A stretch of 64,000 nt of DNA from CAVSVP01 sp963731125 (GTDB lineage: Bacteria; Pseudomonadota; Gammaproteobacteria; Competibacterales; Competibacteraceae). Shown here piece by piece: positions 55,973-64,000 of the stretch. The stretch spans positions 310,001 to 374,000 of the forward strand of contig CAVSVP010000013.1 in the NCBI GenBank assembly GCA_963731125.1, written 5' to 3'. Position 1 is the stretch's first letter, and every line of letters begins with the position of its first letter. Below the pieces are notes generated by a model. That model was not told where the DNA came from, did not search any database, and worked only from the letters and a program-made list of their open reading frames with translations. The position numbers and the translations under genes were made by a program.

Positions 55973-55985
55973 ATGCCCTCCGACG

Positions 55986-57653
55986 TCAGGCGTGACGGCG
56001 GCTCTGCACCACCCGAAAACGGGTGGCCACAAAGGCGTCATCGCTCAGCGTGGCGTTAGCCGCGGGATTGGCGCCGGTCGCATGGAAGTCGCTAAAAGCC
56101 GCCGACTGATTAACATAAACACCGTCGGTCAGATTACACGACAAGGCCACACCGGCCTCAGCGGCCGCTTCCTCCATCTTTTCCAATACCGCTTCGCTGG
56201 CGGAGTATACGGCTGCAGTCAGCGCTCCCCGCTCACGGGTTACTCGGGCGGCTAATGCAATACTGTGGTCAGTATTGTCGGTGGCGATGATAAAAGAGAT
56301 GGGACCAAAATGCTCATGCATATAAACGTTTTCATCGGCGGCGTCGAGCCTGACGATCACCGGAGTATGCACCCGTGCCTCAGGGAACTGAGGATGAGTG
56401 ATGTTTTGTGAAGCCAGCAGTACCTCGCCCAGATCATGAGCGGCATCGATACGCCGGCGAATGCCGTCGTTCTGGATGGCGCCCAGCACCTCCACCGCGC
56501 GTTCAGGGGCCGCCAGAAACTTGCTCACCCCCTCGGCGATGCCCTTGGCCACTTCGGCAAAGCTCATGGGTTTACCGTCGGCCTGAATGCCATCCCGGGG
56601 GACAAAAATGTCTTGGGGCGTGGTACACATCTGCCCGGAATAAAGGCTTAAGGAGAAGGCAAGATTACGAACCATTCCCTTAAAATCATCGGTGCTGTCG
56701 ATGACAATGGTGTTTACTCCGGACTTTTCGGTAAACACCGCCGCCTGGCGGGCGTGCTCCTCCAGCCAATTGCCGTGGTCGGCGCTGCCGGTGAAGTCGA
56801 TGATTTTGATCGCCGGGCGTACCGCCAGTTCCTGGGCGATATGTTCGCCGGGATTATTGGCCGCCAAGGCTACCAGATTGGGATCAAAGCCGGCCTCTTC
56901 AAGCACTTCACGGCAAATGCGCACCGTAATGGCCATAGGCAGAATAGCGCCCGGATGGGGCTTGGCAAGCACTGCATTACCGGTGGCTAAGCTGGCAAAA
57001 AAGCCAGGATACCCATTCCAGGTGGGGAAGGTACAGCAACCGATTACCAGCCCGATACCCCGCGGCATCATATTAAACTTCTTATGCATTTTAAGCGGTG
57101 GATTCTTGCCCTGAGGCTTTTCCCAGTAGCCGGTTTCCACGGTCTGCTTCATTTCTCGATAGGCATAAGCCACGGCCTCCAGGGCGCGATCCTGGGCGTG
57201 GGGACCACCCGCCTGAAAAGCCATCATAAAAGCCTGACCGGTGGTGTGCATCACCGCATAGGCCATCTCAAAGGTACGCCGGTTCAAACGCTGCAGGATT
57301 TCCAGACAGACACCGACACGCGCTTCAGGGCCGGCCTTGCGCCAGGCCGCTATGGCCGCCTGCATGGCCGGCAGCAGCACGTCCAGATCGGCCTTGGGAT
57401 AGCTAATCCCCAGCTCCTGGCCGGTAAAGGGCGAGATCTCTTTGCCTACCGTGCCCGCTGTGCCAGGCTGATCGATCGCAAAGGAACTGTTCAAATAACC
57501 CTCGAAAGCCGCCTTAGCATCGTCATTGGCGGTTTCTCCGTAGATCTTGCCGCTGGGCATCTCCGGGTAAGGGCTCCAGTAACTGCGGTCGTGAATGACC
57601 TTAAGCGCCTGCTCCAGGGTTTCACGATGACGGTCAAAAAACGCTTGACTCAC
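55986..57653 (-). CDS. paaN: Phenylacetate degradation aldehyde dehydrogenase, PaaN type
   Basis: This 555-aa aldehyde dehydrogenase-superfamily protein has FTGSADHGNWLEEHA, the catalytic-Cys region YSGQMCTTPQD and FGPISFII. It corresponds to the PaaN_2-type enzymes that replace the dehydrogenase half of PaaZ, oxidising the ring-opened semialdehyde-CoA. There is no C-terminal MaoC hydratase domain as in E. coli PaaZ. Hydrolytic ring opening must therefore come from another protein, possibly the MaoC protein at 44648. It is the first gene of a paaN-paaY unit, diverging from the paaG-paaK side. Confidence 0.92.
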   Translation of the reverse strand: MSQAFFDRHRETLEQALKVIHDRSYWSPYPEMPSGKIYGETANDDAKAAFEGYLNSSFAIDQPGTAGTVGKEISPFTGQELGISYPKADLDVLLPAMQAAIAAWRKAGPEARVGVCLEILQRLNRRTFEMAYAVMHTTGQAFMMAFQAGGPHAQDRALEAVAYAYREMKQTVETGYWEKPQGKNPPLKMHKKFNMMPRGIGLVIGCCTFPTWNGYPGFFASLATGNAVLAKPHPGAILPMAITVRICREVLEEAGFDPNLVALAANNPGEHIAQELAVRPAIKIIDFTGSADHGNWLEEHARQAAVFTEKSGVNTIVIDSTDDFKGMVRNLAFSLSLYSGQMCTTPQDIFVPRDGIQADGKPMSFAEVAKGIAEGVSKFLAAPERAVEVLGAIQNDGIRRRIDAAHDLGEVLLASQNITHPQFPEARVHTPVIVRLDAADENVYMHEHFGPISFIIATDNTDHSIALAARVTRERGALTAAVYSASEAVLEKMEEAAAEAGVALSCNLTDGVYVNQSAAFSDFHATGANPAANATLSDDAFVATRFRVVQSRRHA

Positions 57654-58262
57654 TTTGATCCTCCTCGTCGTTCGACAGTGTGCGGGTTGAACTACGCTAT
57701 CGGGTATAGACTAGCCAGTCGTGATCCATTAGCCGTCGCGCAACCAACGGTACTCGTGATTTATGTTCACGTCGCCCGCTTCTGAGTCCCCACTCGAGCT
57801 TCTCTGCCGGACAATCTTTAGGGACCCGGTAGGACTCATCAGCCGCTTTGCCATTTCGATAGCATCACGCCTGCCATTGCGCTGTTTGCCGTACCCCCTT
57901 GCAGAGGTTCAACTCATGGACATACGTATTTAAGAACCTACGATACACTAAATTTTTTGATACCGAAAGAGAGTTTTGATTCTCAATATTGTATCTCTTT
58001 ATTGAGTATGAAGTAAGCTCGAGCTATAATATAAGTCACTATCATGCAGCCTAATATGGATAAGTAAATAGGGTTCCGCTATCCTGAAAGAGAGTCCCGC
58101 ATCTTTATTGATACTGAAAGAATGTTTTAGCCTGTATTATTGTATCTCTTTGTCAAGAGCCAACACCGTCTACGCAGCCTAAGGCGGGGCTTGGCCATAG
58201 AGCCATAGCATGATTTGCTCTAGCAAAGGGTTACCGGTTCAGGCTACTGAGTAATAGCACAT
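57654..58262. promoter_or_regulatory. Divergent control region of paaN and paaGHIJK with direct repeats
   Basis: No protein gene was recognised in these 609 bp. Two 42-bp direct repeats lie at 57959-58000 and 58110-58151 (31 of 42 positions equal), both running from GATAC.GAAAGA to TGTATCTCTTT. A third partial copy, CTGAAAGAGAGT, is near 58084-58095. The first repeat carries an inverted AAAGAGA/TCTCTTT pair. These could be binding sites for PaaX or another regulator, or duplicated promoter segments. Confidence 0.55.
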
Positions 58263-59043
58263 ATGCCACCTTTCACAGACATTATTGTTAACCCGGTTCA
58301 AGCCGGTGTTGTATTAGTAACGCTCAATCGTCCCCAAGCCCGTAATGCGCTATGCACCCGACTTCTCGGCGAATTGGCTGAGGCGTTGGATCAGGCTGCC
58401 GCTGACGAACAGGTACAGGTTGTGGTGTTGACCGGCGGACCTAAGGGTCTTCGCGGCCGGCGCCGATCTCAAGGAAATGGCGGAGCTGGATACGGTAGGA
58501 ACGCTAAACGATCCCCGGCAAAGTTACCGAAATCGCATCGACCGCTTTCCCAAACCATTGATCGCTGCAGTCAATGGTTTCGCCCTAGGCGGGGGTTGTG
58601 AATTGGTCATGCAGGCCGATATTGTCATTGCCGGCGATAACGCGTTCTTCGGACAGCCGGAAATTAATCTCGGCATCATTCCCGGTGCAGGCGGTACGCA
58701 GCGTCTGATTCGCTGTGTCGGCAAGTCTCTGGCGATGAAAATGGTGCTAACGGGAGAAATGATTGATGCCCGCACGGCTTTCAGCGCCGGCTTGGTCGCT
58801 GAGATAACGCCGCCGGAGTTGACCATTGAACGTGCTATTAAGCTGGCCCAGACCATTGCCTCTAAACCGCCCTTAGCCGTTCGCTTGGCCAAGGAAGTCA
58901 TGCTGAAGGCTTTCGAGACTACCCTGGAGGCGGGCCTTAACGTGGAGCGTAAATCCTACACGCTGCTCACTGCCACCGAAGACCGCCGTGAGGGCATTGC
59001 CGCCTTTTTAGAAAAACGCTGGCCTCGTTTTAGCGGACGTTGA
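58263..59043 (+). pseudogene. Enoyl-CoA hydratase (PaaF-like), one frameshift
   Basis: The first frame (58263 to about 58445) ends in VVVLTGG. An extra G in the run at 58445-58447 shifts it. The second frame continues FAAGADLKEM, ALGGGCELVMQAD and GQPEINLGIIPGAGG to 59043. Rejoined it is about 260 aa and a close paralogue of PaaF at 32017-32802. If truly broken, the intact paaF must supply the hydratase step. Confidence 0.88.
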
Positions 59044-59077
59044 TTCACATTATAGGCAGCAATCATTTGCCATCAAC

Positions 59078-59884
59078 ATGATTAACGGTACCATGAGCTA
59101 CAACACCATCGAATTTTCCATTGCCGACGGGGTTGCCACCCTGATCTTGAATCGCCCCAAGAACCTCAACAGCTTTAATAGGGAAATGTTCGAGGAGATC
59201 CGCGACGCACTAAAACAGGTCAAAGACAACGCCGCCGTACGCTGCTTGCTGATTACCGGCAACGGCCGCGGTTTCTGCGCGGGACAAGATCTGGGCGACC
59301 GTAGTGTGGCACCGGGAAAGGAAATGCCGGATCTGGGCGAATCTGTAGAGAAGAATTACAATCCTTTAATCCGTACTCTAAAAAGTCTAGCCATTCCGGT
59401 CGTGTGTGCCGTCAACGGCGTAGCCGCCGGCGCGGGCGCTAATCTGGCCCTCGCCTGCGATCTGGTTTACGCGGCCCGCTCCGCCAGTTTCATTGAATCT
59501 TTCTGCAAGCTGGGTTTAGTGCCCGATTCCGGCGGTACCTGGCACCTGCCCCGGCTCATCGGTCATGCTCGGGCCATGGGACTGGCGCTGCTGGGTGACA
59601 AACTCAGTGCCGAGCAGGCCGAACGCTGGGGCTTGATCTGGAAGTGTGTCGACGATGCTAAATTGCTAGACGAAGCTGCCAGTGTAGCTCGGCATCTGGC
59701 GACTCAACCCACGCTCGGCCTATCCATGATCAAGCGCGCCATTAACGCCTCCTACATCAACACCTTGGATCAACAGTTGGATCTGGAGCGTGACTTCATG
59801 CGGTTGGGAGGCCGCAGTGAGGATTATCGGGAGGGCGTGGCCGCTTTTATGGAGAAACGGCAACCCGTGTTCAAGGGACGCTAA
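59078..59884 (+). CDS. paaG: 1,2-epoxyphenylacetyl-CoA isomerase
   Basis: This 268-aa (263-aa from the ATG at 59093) crotonase-family protein would isomerise ring-1,2-epoxyphenylacetyl-CoA to oxepin-CoA and move double bonds in later intermediates. FCAGQDLGDR and GVAAGAGANLALACD form the oxyanion hole, and SFIESFCKLGLVPDSGGTW is the PaaG-type active-site segment with Asp rather than the Glu of hydratases. It lies 1 bp before paaH in a tight paaGHIJK series. Confidence 0.93.
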   Translation: MINGTMSYNTIEFSIADGVATLILNRPKNLNSFNREMFEEIRDALKQVKDNAAVRCLLITGNGRGFCAGQDLGDRSVAPGKEMPDLGESVEKNYNPLIRTLKSLAIPVVCAVNGVAAGAGANLALACDLVYAARSASFIESFCKLGLVPDSGGTWHLPRLIGHARAMGLALLGDKLSAEQAERWGLIWKCVDDAKLLDEAASVARHLATQPTLGLSMIKRAINASYINTLDQQLDLERDFMRLGGRSEDYREGVAAFMEKRQPVFKGR

Positions 59885-59885
59885 G

Positions 59886-61412
59886 ATGAGCACACCGCTG
59901 CCAACCGACGTTATTATTGCGGTCATCGGCGCCGGCACCATGGGCGCTGGGATTGCCCAAGTTGCCGCCCAGGCCGGCCACTGCGTATTGCTCTTTGATG
60001 CCGCCGTGGGTGCTGTTGAAAAAGGCATGACGCGGATTGTCCAGAGTCTGGAGCGCCTAGCCGAGCGGGGCAAGTTGAACGTCGCGCAGCGCGACGACCT
60101 GCTTAGTAGGATCACCCCCGTATGTAGCCTGGAGGACTTAGCCCCGGCCGGATTAGCGATCGAGGCCATTATCGAGGATCTGGACATCAAGCACCAAGTC
60201 TTCCGTCAGCTTGAAGACCTTTGTGGCGAAGCTGTGATTCTGGCCACCAATACGTCCTCGCTTTCCATTACTGCTATTGGTACTAAGCTGAAGCGCCCTC
60301 AGAACCTGGTGGGCATGCACTTCTTCAATCCAGCGCCCGTTATGAAGCTGGTGGAAGTGGTGAGTGGTATCGACACCAGTCCGGCAGTGGCTGACCTTAT
60401 CTATGCAACGGCCAAGGCCTGGGGCAAACGTCCGGTATACGTTAAATCCACGCCGGGCTTTATTGTCAACCGCGTGGCCCGGCCGTTTTATGCCGAGGGG
60501 CTGCGAGTGCTGCAGGAAGGAGGCGCAGATCCCGCCACTATCGACGCGATTCTCACCGAGGCAGGCGGATTTCGCATGGGGCCGTTTGCGCTGATGGACC
60601 TGATCGGCCATGACGTTAATTTTGCCGTCACCGGCTCCGTCTTCACCGCCTATTTTAACGATCAACGGTTTCAGCCCTCACTGCTGCAACAGGAACTGGT
60701 CAATGCCGGTTACTTGGGGCGTAAAACCGGCCGCGGCTTTCATTTCTACGAACACGAAGTGGGCGTTCAGCGTACCCCACCTGCTACCGCCGAGCCGGCA
60801 CCGCCACCGCCGGGCATTATCGTGTATGGCCACTTGGGCGTGGCGGAACCCTTGCTAGACCTAGCGGCGGCAGCCGGCATTCGAGTGGTATGGCAAGCCG
60901 GTGATGGCTTTATCCAGATCGGGGACACGCGCCTGGGATTGACTGATGGGCGTTTTGCCACTGAGCGGGCAGCCGCGGAAGGTCTAAATAACCTTATCCT
61001 GTTTGACCTGGCCCTGGATTATACCAAGGCGACCCGCATTGCCCTGGCACCCGCTGATCAGGCGATACCGACGGCACTCACCGCTGCCGTTGGTCTATTT
61101 CAAGCGCTGGGCAAGCAGGTATCGGTTATCGACGATGTTCCCGGCATGCTGGTGATGCGCACCGTCTGCATGCTGGCCAACGAAGGCGCCGACGCCGTCA
61201 ATCAACAAGTGTGCGAGGTAGACGCCGTGGATATCGCCATGCAAAATGGGGTGAACTATCCCCAGGGTCCCCTAGCATGGGCGGATACTCTTGGGCTGCC
61301 GTTGGTGCTCAAGGTGCTGGACAATCTGGCCCGCACCTACGGTGAAGACCGCTATCGGGCCTCAGTGCTGCTGCGGCGCAAAGTGTTCGGGGGAAATACT
61401 TTTTATGGTTAA
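59886..61412 (+). CDS. paaH: 3-hydroxyadipyl-CoA dehydrogenase
   Basis: This 508-aa NAD-dependent dehydrogenase oxidises 3-hydroxyadipyl-CoA to 3-oxoadipyl-CoA. The Rossmann motif GAGTMGAGIA starts at residue 15; NTSSLSITAIG and HFFNPAPVMKLVEVV contain the conserved active-site Ser and His. Two 3HCDH C-terminal domains are present, giving the PaaH/PaaC-type length. An earlier in-frame ATG inside paaG is rejected because the paaH family start follows paaG directly. The end overlaps paaI by 8 bp. Confidence 0.95.
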   Translation: MSTPLPTDVIIAVIGAGTMGAGIAQVAAQAGHCVLLFDAAVGAVEKGMTRIVQSLERLAERGKLNVAQRDDLLSRITPVCSLEDLAPAGLAIEAIIEDLDIKHQVFRQLEDLCGEAVILATNTSSLSITAIGTKLKRPQNLVGMHFFNPAPVMKLVEVVSGIDTSPAVADLIYATAKAWGKRPVYVKSTPGFIVNRVARPFYAEGLRVLQEGGADPATIDAILTEAGGFRMGPFALMDLIGHDVNFAVTGSVFTAYFNDQRFQPSLLQQELVNAGYLGRKTGRGFHFYEHEVGVQRTPPATAEPAPPPPGIIVYGHLGVAEPLLDLAAAAGIRVVWQAGDGFIQIGDTRLGLTDGRFATERAAAEGLNNLILFDLALDYTKATRIALAPADQAIPTALTAAVGLFQALGKQVSVIDDVPGMLVMRTVCMLANEGADAVNQQVCEVDAVDIAMQNGVNYPQGPLAWADTLGLPLVLKVLDNLARTYGEDRYRASVLLRRKVFGGNTFYG

Positions 61413-61878
61413 CCCCGGCGCTGCATCCCTCACTGTCCAGCAAATCGCCGAGGCCTGCGGTGCGGCTATGTACGAGCGGGACTATGCGGCCCAGGCCCTA
61501 GGCATTACGCTGGAAGCGATCCGCCCGGGTTACGCCTGCATGAAGATGAGCGTGCGCGAGAACATGGTCAATGGCCATAATATCTGCCACGGCGGCATGA
61601 CCTTTTCCCTGGCGGATACGGCCTTTGCCTACGCCTGTAACAGCCGCAATCAAACCACTGTGGCTTCGGCCTGTACCATTGATTTTATCAGTCCGGCCCG
61701 CCGCGGTGATGAACTCACCGCGATTGCTCATGAACGTGCTCTCAAGGGGCGCACCGGTATCTACGATATTCTGGTGAGCAATCAGAACGGCGATCCCATT
61801 GCGCATTTTCGCGGCCGCTCCCACCGCATCCAGGGTGCAGTGGTGCCAGGCCTAAAGACACCGGAGACAACCCTATGA
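61405..61878 (+). CDS. paaI: Hydroxyphenylacetyl-CoA thioesterase
   Basis: This 157-aa hot-dog thioesterase of the PaaI family has NGHNICHGGMTFSLADTAFAYACN with the catalytic-face His and Asp, and FISPARRGDELTA. PaaI clears non-productive hydroxylated phenylacetyl-CoA esters. The ATG at 61405 overlaps the 3' end of paaH; the stop overlaps the paaJ start by 4 bp. Confidence 0.95.
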   Translation: MVNPGAASLTVQQIAEACGAAMYERDYAAQALGITLEAIRPGYACMKMSVRENMVNGHNICHGGMTFSLADTAFAYACNSRNQTTVASACTIDFISPARRGDELTAIAHERALKGRTGIYDILVSNQNGDPIAHFRGRSHRIQGAVVPGLKTPETTL

Positions 61879-63080
61879 AAGAGGCTTATATTTGTGACGC
61901 CATTCGTACGCCCATCGGCCGTTACGGCGGCGTTTTAGCGATGGTGCGTGCCGACGATTTGGGGGCCATTCCCATGAAAGCTTTGATGGCGCGTAACCCT
62001 TCCGTCGACTGGAACGCCGTTGACGATGTGATCTATGGTTGCGCCAATCAAGCCGGCGAAGACAATCGCAATGTAGCGCGTATGGCTCTGCTGTTGGCCG
62101 GTCTGCCGCAAGAAGTTTCCGGCACCACGGTAAACCGCCTGTGCGGTTCCGGAATGGACGCCACGGGCATCGCTGCCCGAGCCATTAAAGCCGGTGAAAC
62201 CGAACTGATGATTGCCGGCGGTGTAGAGTCCATGTCCCGGGCCCCCTTTGTACTAGCCAAGGCAGAGACGGCGTTTAGCCGCACAGCGGAAATCTATGAC
62301 ACGACGATCGGCTGGCGTTTCGTCAATCCTTTGTTGAAAGCCCAATACGGCATTGATTCCATGCCCGAGACCGCCGAAAACGTGGCGGAAGATTTCAAGA
62401 TATCCCGGGCGGATCAGGATGCCTTCGCCCTGCGCAGCCAGCAGCGCACGGCGGCAGCTCAGGAGGCCGGTAGCCTCGCCGAGGAAATAGTTCCGGTCAC
62501 CATCCCCCAGAAACGGGGTGAACCCAAGATCGTAGACAAGGATGAACACCCGCGTCCGGAAACCACGTTGGAAACCCTGGCGAAACTGCCGACGCCCTTC
62601 CGCCGGGGAGGCTCGGTGACCGCGGGTAATGCTTCGGGTGTCAATGACGGCGCCTGCGCGCTGCTCATTGCCTCGGAAGCCGCTGCAACGCGCTATGGCT
62701 TAACCCCCAAGGCCCGCATCGTCGCCATGGCCAGCGCCGGGATAGCACCCCGCATTATGGGCTTTGGCCCCGCTCCGGCTGCCCGCAAGGTGCTGGCCAA
62801 GACCGGGCTCACGGTGGCTGAAATGGACGTTATTGAACTGAACGAAGCTTTCGCTGCTCAGGCCCTGGCGGTACTCCGCGAGCTAGGCGTTGCGGACGAC
62901 GCCGAGCATGTCAACCCTACCGGAGGCGCCATCGCCTTGGGCCATCCGTTAGGCATGAGCGGCGCGCGCCTGGTGACCACCGCCATGTACCAACTGCAGC
63001 GTACTGGGGGCCGTTATGCCCTGTGCACCATGTGCATCGGTGTGGGCCAGGGTATCGCTATGGTCCTAGAAAGAGTCTAA
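61875..63080 (+). CDS. paaJ: 3-oxoadipyl-CoA thiolase
   Basis: This 401-aa thiolase cleaves 3-oxoadipyl-CoA to acetyl-CoA and succinyl-CoA, the last step of the pathway. The catalytic residues are visible: nucleophile Cys90 in NRLCGSGMD, His357 in GHPLGMSGAR, and Cys387 in TMCIGVGQG. The length is standard. It overlaps paaI by ATGA. Confidence 0.96.
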   Translation: MKEAYICDAIRTPIGRYGGVLAMVRADDLGAIPMKALMARNPSVDWNAVDDVIYGCANQAGEDNRNVARMALLLAGLPQEVSGTTVNRLCGSGMDATGIAARAIKAGETELMIAGGVESMSRAPFVLAKAETAFSRTAEIYDTTIGWRFVNPLLKAQYGIDSMPETAENVAEDFKISRADQDAFALRSQQRTAAAQEAGSLAEEIVPVTIPQKRGEPKIVDKDEHPRPETTLETLAKLPTPFRRGGSVTAGNASGVNDGACALLIASEAAATRYGLTPKARIVAMASAGIAPRIMGFGPAPAARKVLAKTGLTVAEMDVIELNEAFAAQALAVLRELGVADDAEHVNPTGGAIALGHPLGMSGARLVTTAMYQLQRTGGRYALCTMCIGVGQGIAMVLERV

Positions 63081-63178
63081 GGAAAGACTGCTTTTCCCTT
63101 GAAATACGGTCTTTCACTGACTACCCTAATTCTTAAAAACCACATTAAGATAAACTAATGAAGAGGAGGAGTCACACC

Positions 63179-64000
63179 ATGTCATCCCCGGCCAACCTGG
63201 AATCCATTAAAACCCTTAGCCGTGACGAGCTCGTTGCGACTCAGTTAGAACGGCTCAAGTGGACGCTGAATCATGCCTATCACAATGTTTCCTTCTATAA
63301 GAAAAGTTTTGATGAACACGGCGTTCATCCCGATGACCTAAAGTCTCTAGAGGATTTGGCTAAATTTCCGTTTACCACCAAGAAAGATTTGCGGGATCAT
63401 TATCCCTTTGGGCTCTTCGCCGTGCCGATGGATAATATCGTACGCATTCACGCGTCCAGCGGCACCACCGGAAAACCGACAGTCGTGGGCTATACCAAAG
63501 GCGATATCGACACCTGGGCTAATTTGACGGCCCGCTCCATTAGCGCCGCGGGAGGTCGCCCCAGCGATAAAATTCATGTCTCCTACGGTTACGGCCTGTT
63601 TACCGGCGGTCTAGGCGCCCATTATGGGGCCGAGCGCCTGGGAGCCGCGGTAATCCCCATGAGCGGCGGACAAACGGAGAAGCAGGTACAGCTGATTCGG
63701 GATTTTCAGCCCGACATTATCATGGTAACGCCGTCCTATATGCTCAATATCGCCGATGAAATGGAACGCCAGGGGATGACCGCCCGGGATTGCTCGTTAC
63801 GGATCGGCATTTTTGGAGCCGAGCCTTGGACCCACGCCATGCGTCGGGAGATCGAGGAACGCATGGGGCTCGATGCGACGGACATCTATGGCCTTTCCGA
63901 GATCATGGGACCGGGTGTTGCCCAAGAATTTCTGGAAACCAAAGACGGCCCCACGATTTGGGAGGATTCTTTCCTTCCGGAAATCATCGATCCGGTAACG
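63179..64000 (+). CDS. paaK: Phenylacetate-CoA ligase, partial (runs off the window)
   Basis: The gene starts at the ATG of 63179 after GAGGAGG and continues open to the window end, giving about 274 codons of an expected 430-440. It activates phenylacetate with ATP and CoA to phenylacetyl-CoA, the first step. The adenylate P-loop ASSGTTGKPTVVGYT, the SYGYGLFTGGLG block and DIYGLSEIMGPGV are diagnostic for PaaK. It lies 98 bp after paaJ. Confidence 0.94.
   Translation, partial: MSSPANLESIKTLSRDELVATQLERLKWTLNHAYHNVSFYKKSFDEHGVHPDDLKSLEDLAKFPFTTKKDLRDHYPFGLFAVPMDNIVRIHASSGTTGKPTVVGYTKGDIDTWANLTARSISAAGGRPSDKIHVSYGYGLFTGGLGAHYGAERLGAAVIPMSGGQTEKQVQLIRDFQPDIIMVTPSYMLNIADEMERQGMTARDCSLRIGIFGAEPWTHAMRREIEERMGLDATDIYGLSEIMGPGVAQEFLETKDGPTIWEDSFLPEIIDPVT

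Noticed and set aside
59790..59886. Upstream in-frame ATG for paaH inside paaG
   Set aside because: The extra 32 residues overlap paaG, show no family similarity and the conserved Rossmann start follows the ATG at 59886.
1..64000. CRISPR arrays, tRNA and rRNA genes
   Set aside because: No short regularly spaced repeats with unique spacers and no convincing tRNA or rRNA signature were seen on either strand by eye; a tRNAscan or CRISPR search could not be run.

Overview
The window is bacterial and probably gammaproteobacterial. Evidence: gene families such as PpK1, Slt-type lytic transglycosylases, MoaA, DUF1244 and a complete phenylacetate (paa) catabolic set. This placement is inferred from protein families only; no rRNA or tRNA gene was recognised. 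Dense insertion sequences, non-autonomous miniature copies and a run of frameshifted genes suggest a genome undergoing IS expansion and gene decay, although assembly errors could produce the frameshifts.

Region 1 (1-14 kb) is an IS island. In order it holds: an ISKra4-type transposase split by an IS1-type element; a gene-free kilobase with three tandem, hairpin-bearing, GGA-rich repeats ending in a terminator; an IS630-like element; an IS1634-like element; an IS701-like element; an IS5-type element; a second IS630-like element carrying an IS4-type insertion; a MITE; a small MIF/tautomerase gene; and another DDE element. Ends and target duplications can be read for most of them.

Region 2 (14-32 kb) holds mostly intact chromosomal genes. 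GTP-dependent PEP carboxykinase (pckG) lies behind a long leader with a probable c-di-GMP-I riboswitch and an inserted MITE. Then come a GH31 alpha-glucosidase and a minus-strand block of an ABC exporter, ppk, recD2 (apparently starting at AUU) and an MmgE/PrpD protein. Two lytic transglycosylases, moaA and a DUF1244 gene follow.

Region 3 (32-64 kb) is a phenylacetate island. Minus strand: paaX, paaABCDE, an extra PaaA/PaaC-type di-iron protein, and paaF. Plus strand: a Liv-type ABC transporter (broken livK, then livH, livM, livG and a hemerythrin-LivF fusion), a MaoC hydratase, PHA synthase, PHA depolymerase, an alpha/beta hydrolase and an acyl-CoA synthetase, several of them frameshifted. 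Minus strand: two thioesterases, an MFS transporter, an intact second livK, an unknown protein, paaY and paaN. Plus strand: a broken enoyl-CoA hydratase, then paaG, paaH, paaI, paaJ and the start of paaK.

Together Region 3 would import an aromatic or branched acid, activate it (PaaK), epoxidise it (PaaABCDE), isomerise and open the ring (PaaG, PaaN plus possibly MaoC) and beta-oxidise it (PaaF, PaaH, PaaJ) to acetyl-CoA and succinyl-CoA. The PHA genes could bank the acetyl-CoA and PEPCK could feed gluconeogenesis. The most unusual items are the hemerythrin-ABC ATPase fusion, the riboswitch-plus-MITE leader of pckG, the GGA-rich repeat RNA candidate, the AUU start of recD2 and the concentration of single-base frameshifts at 39-58.5 kb.
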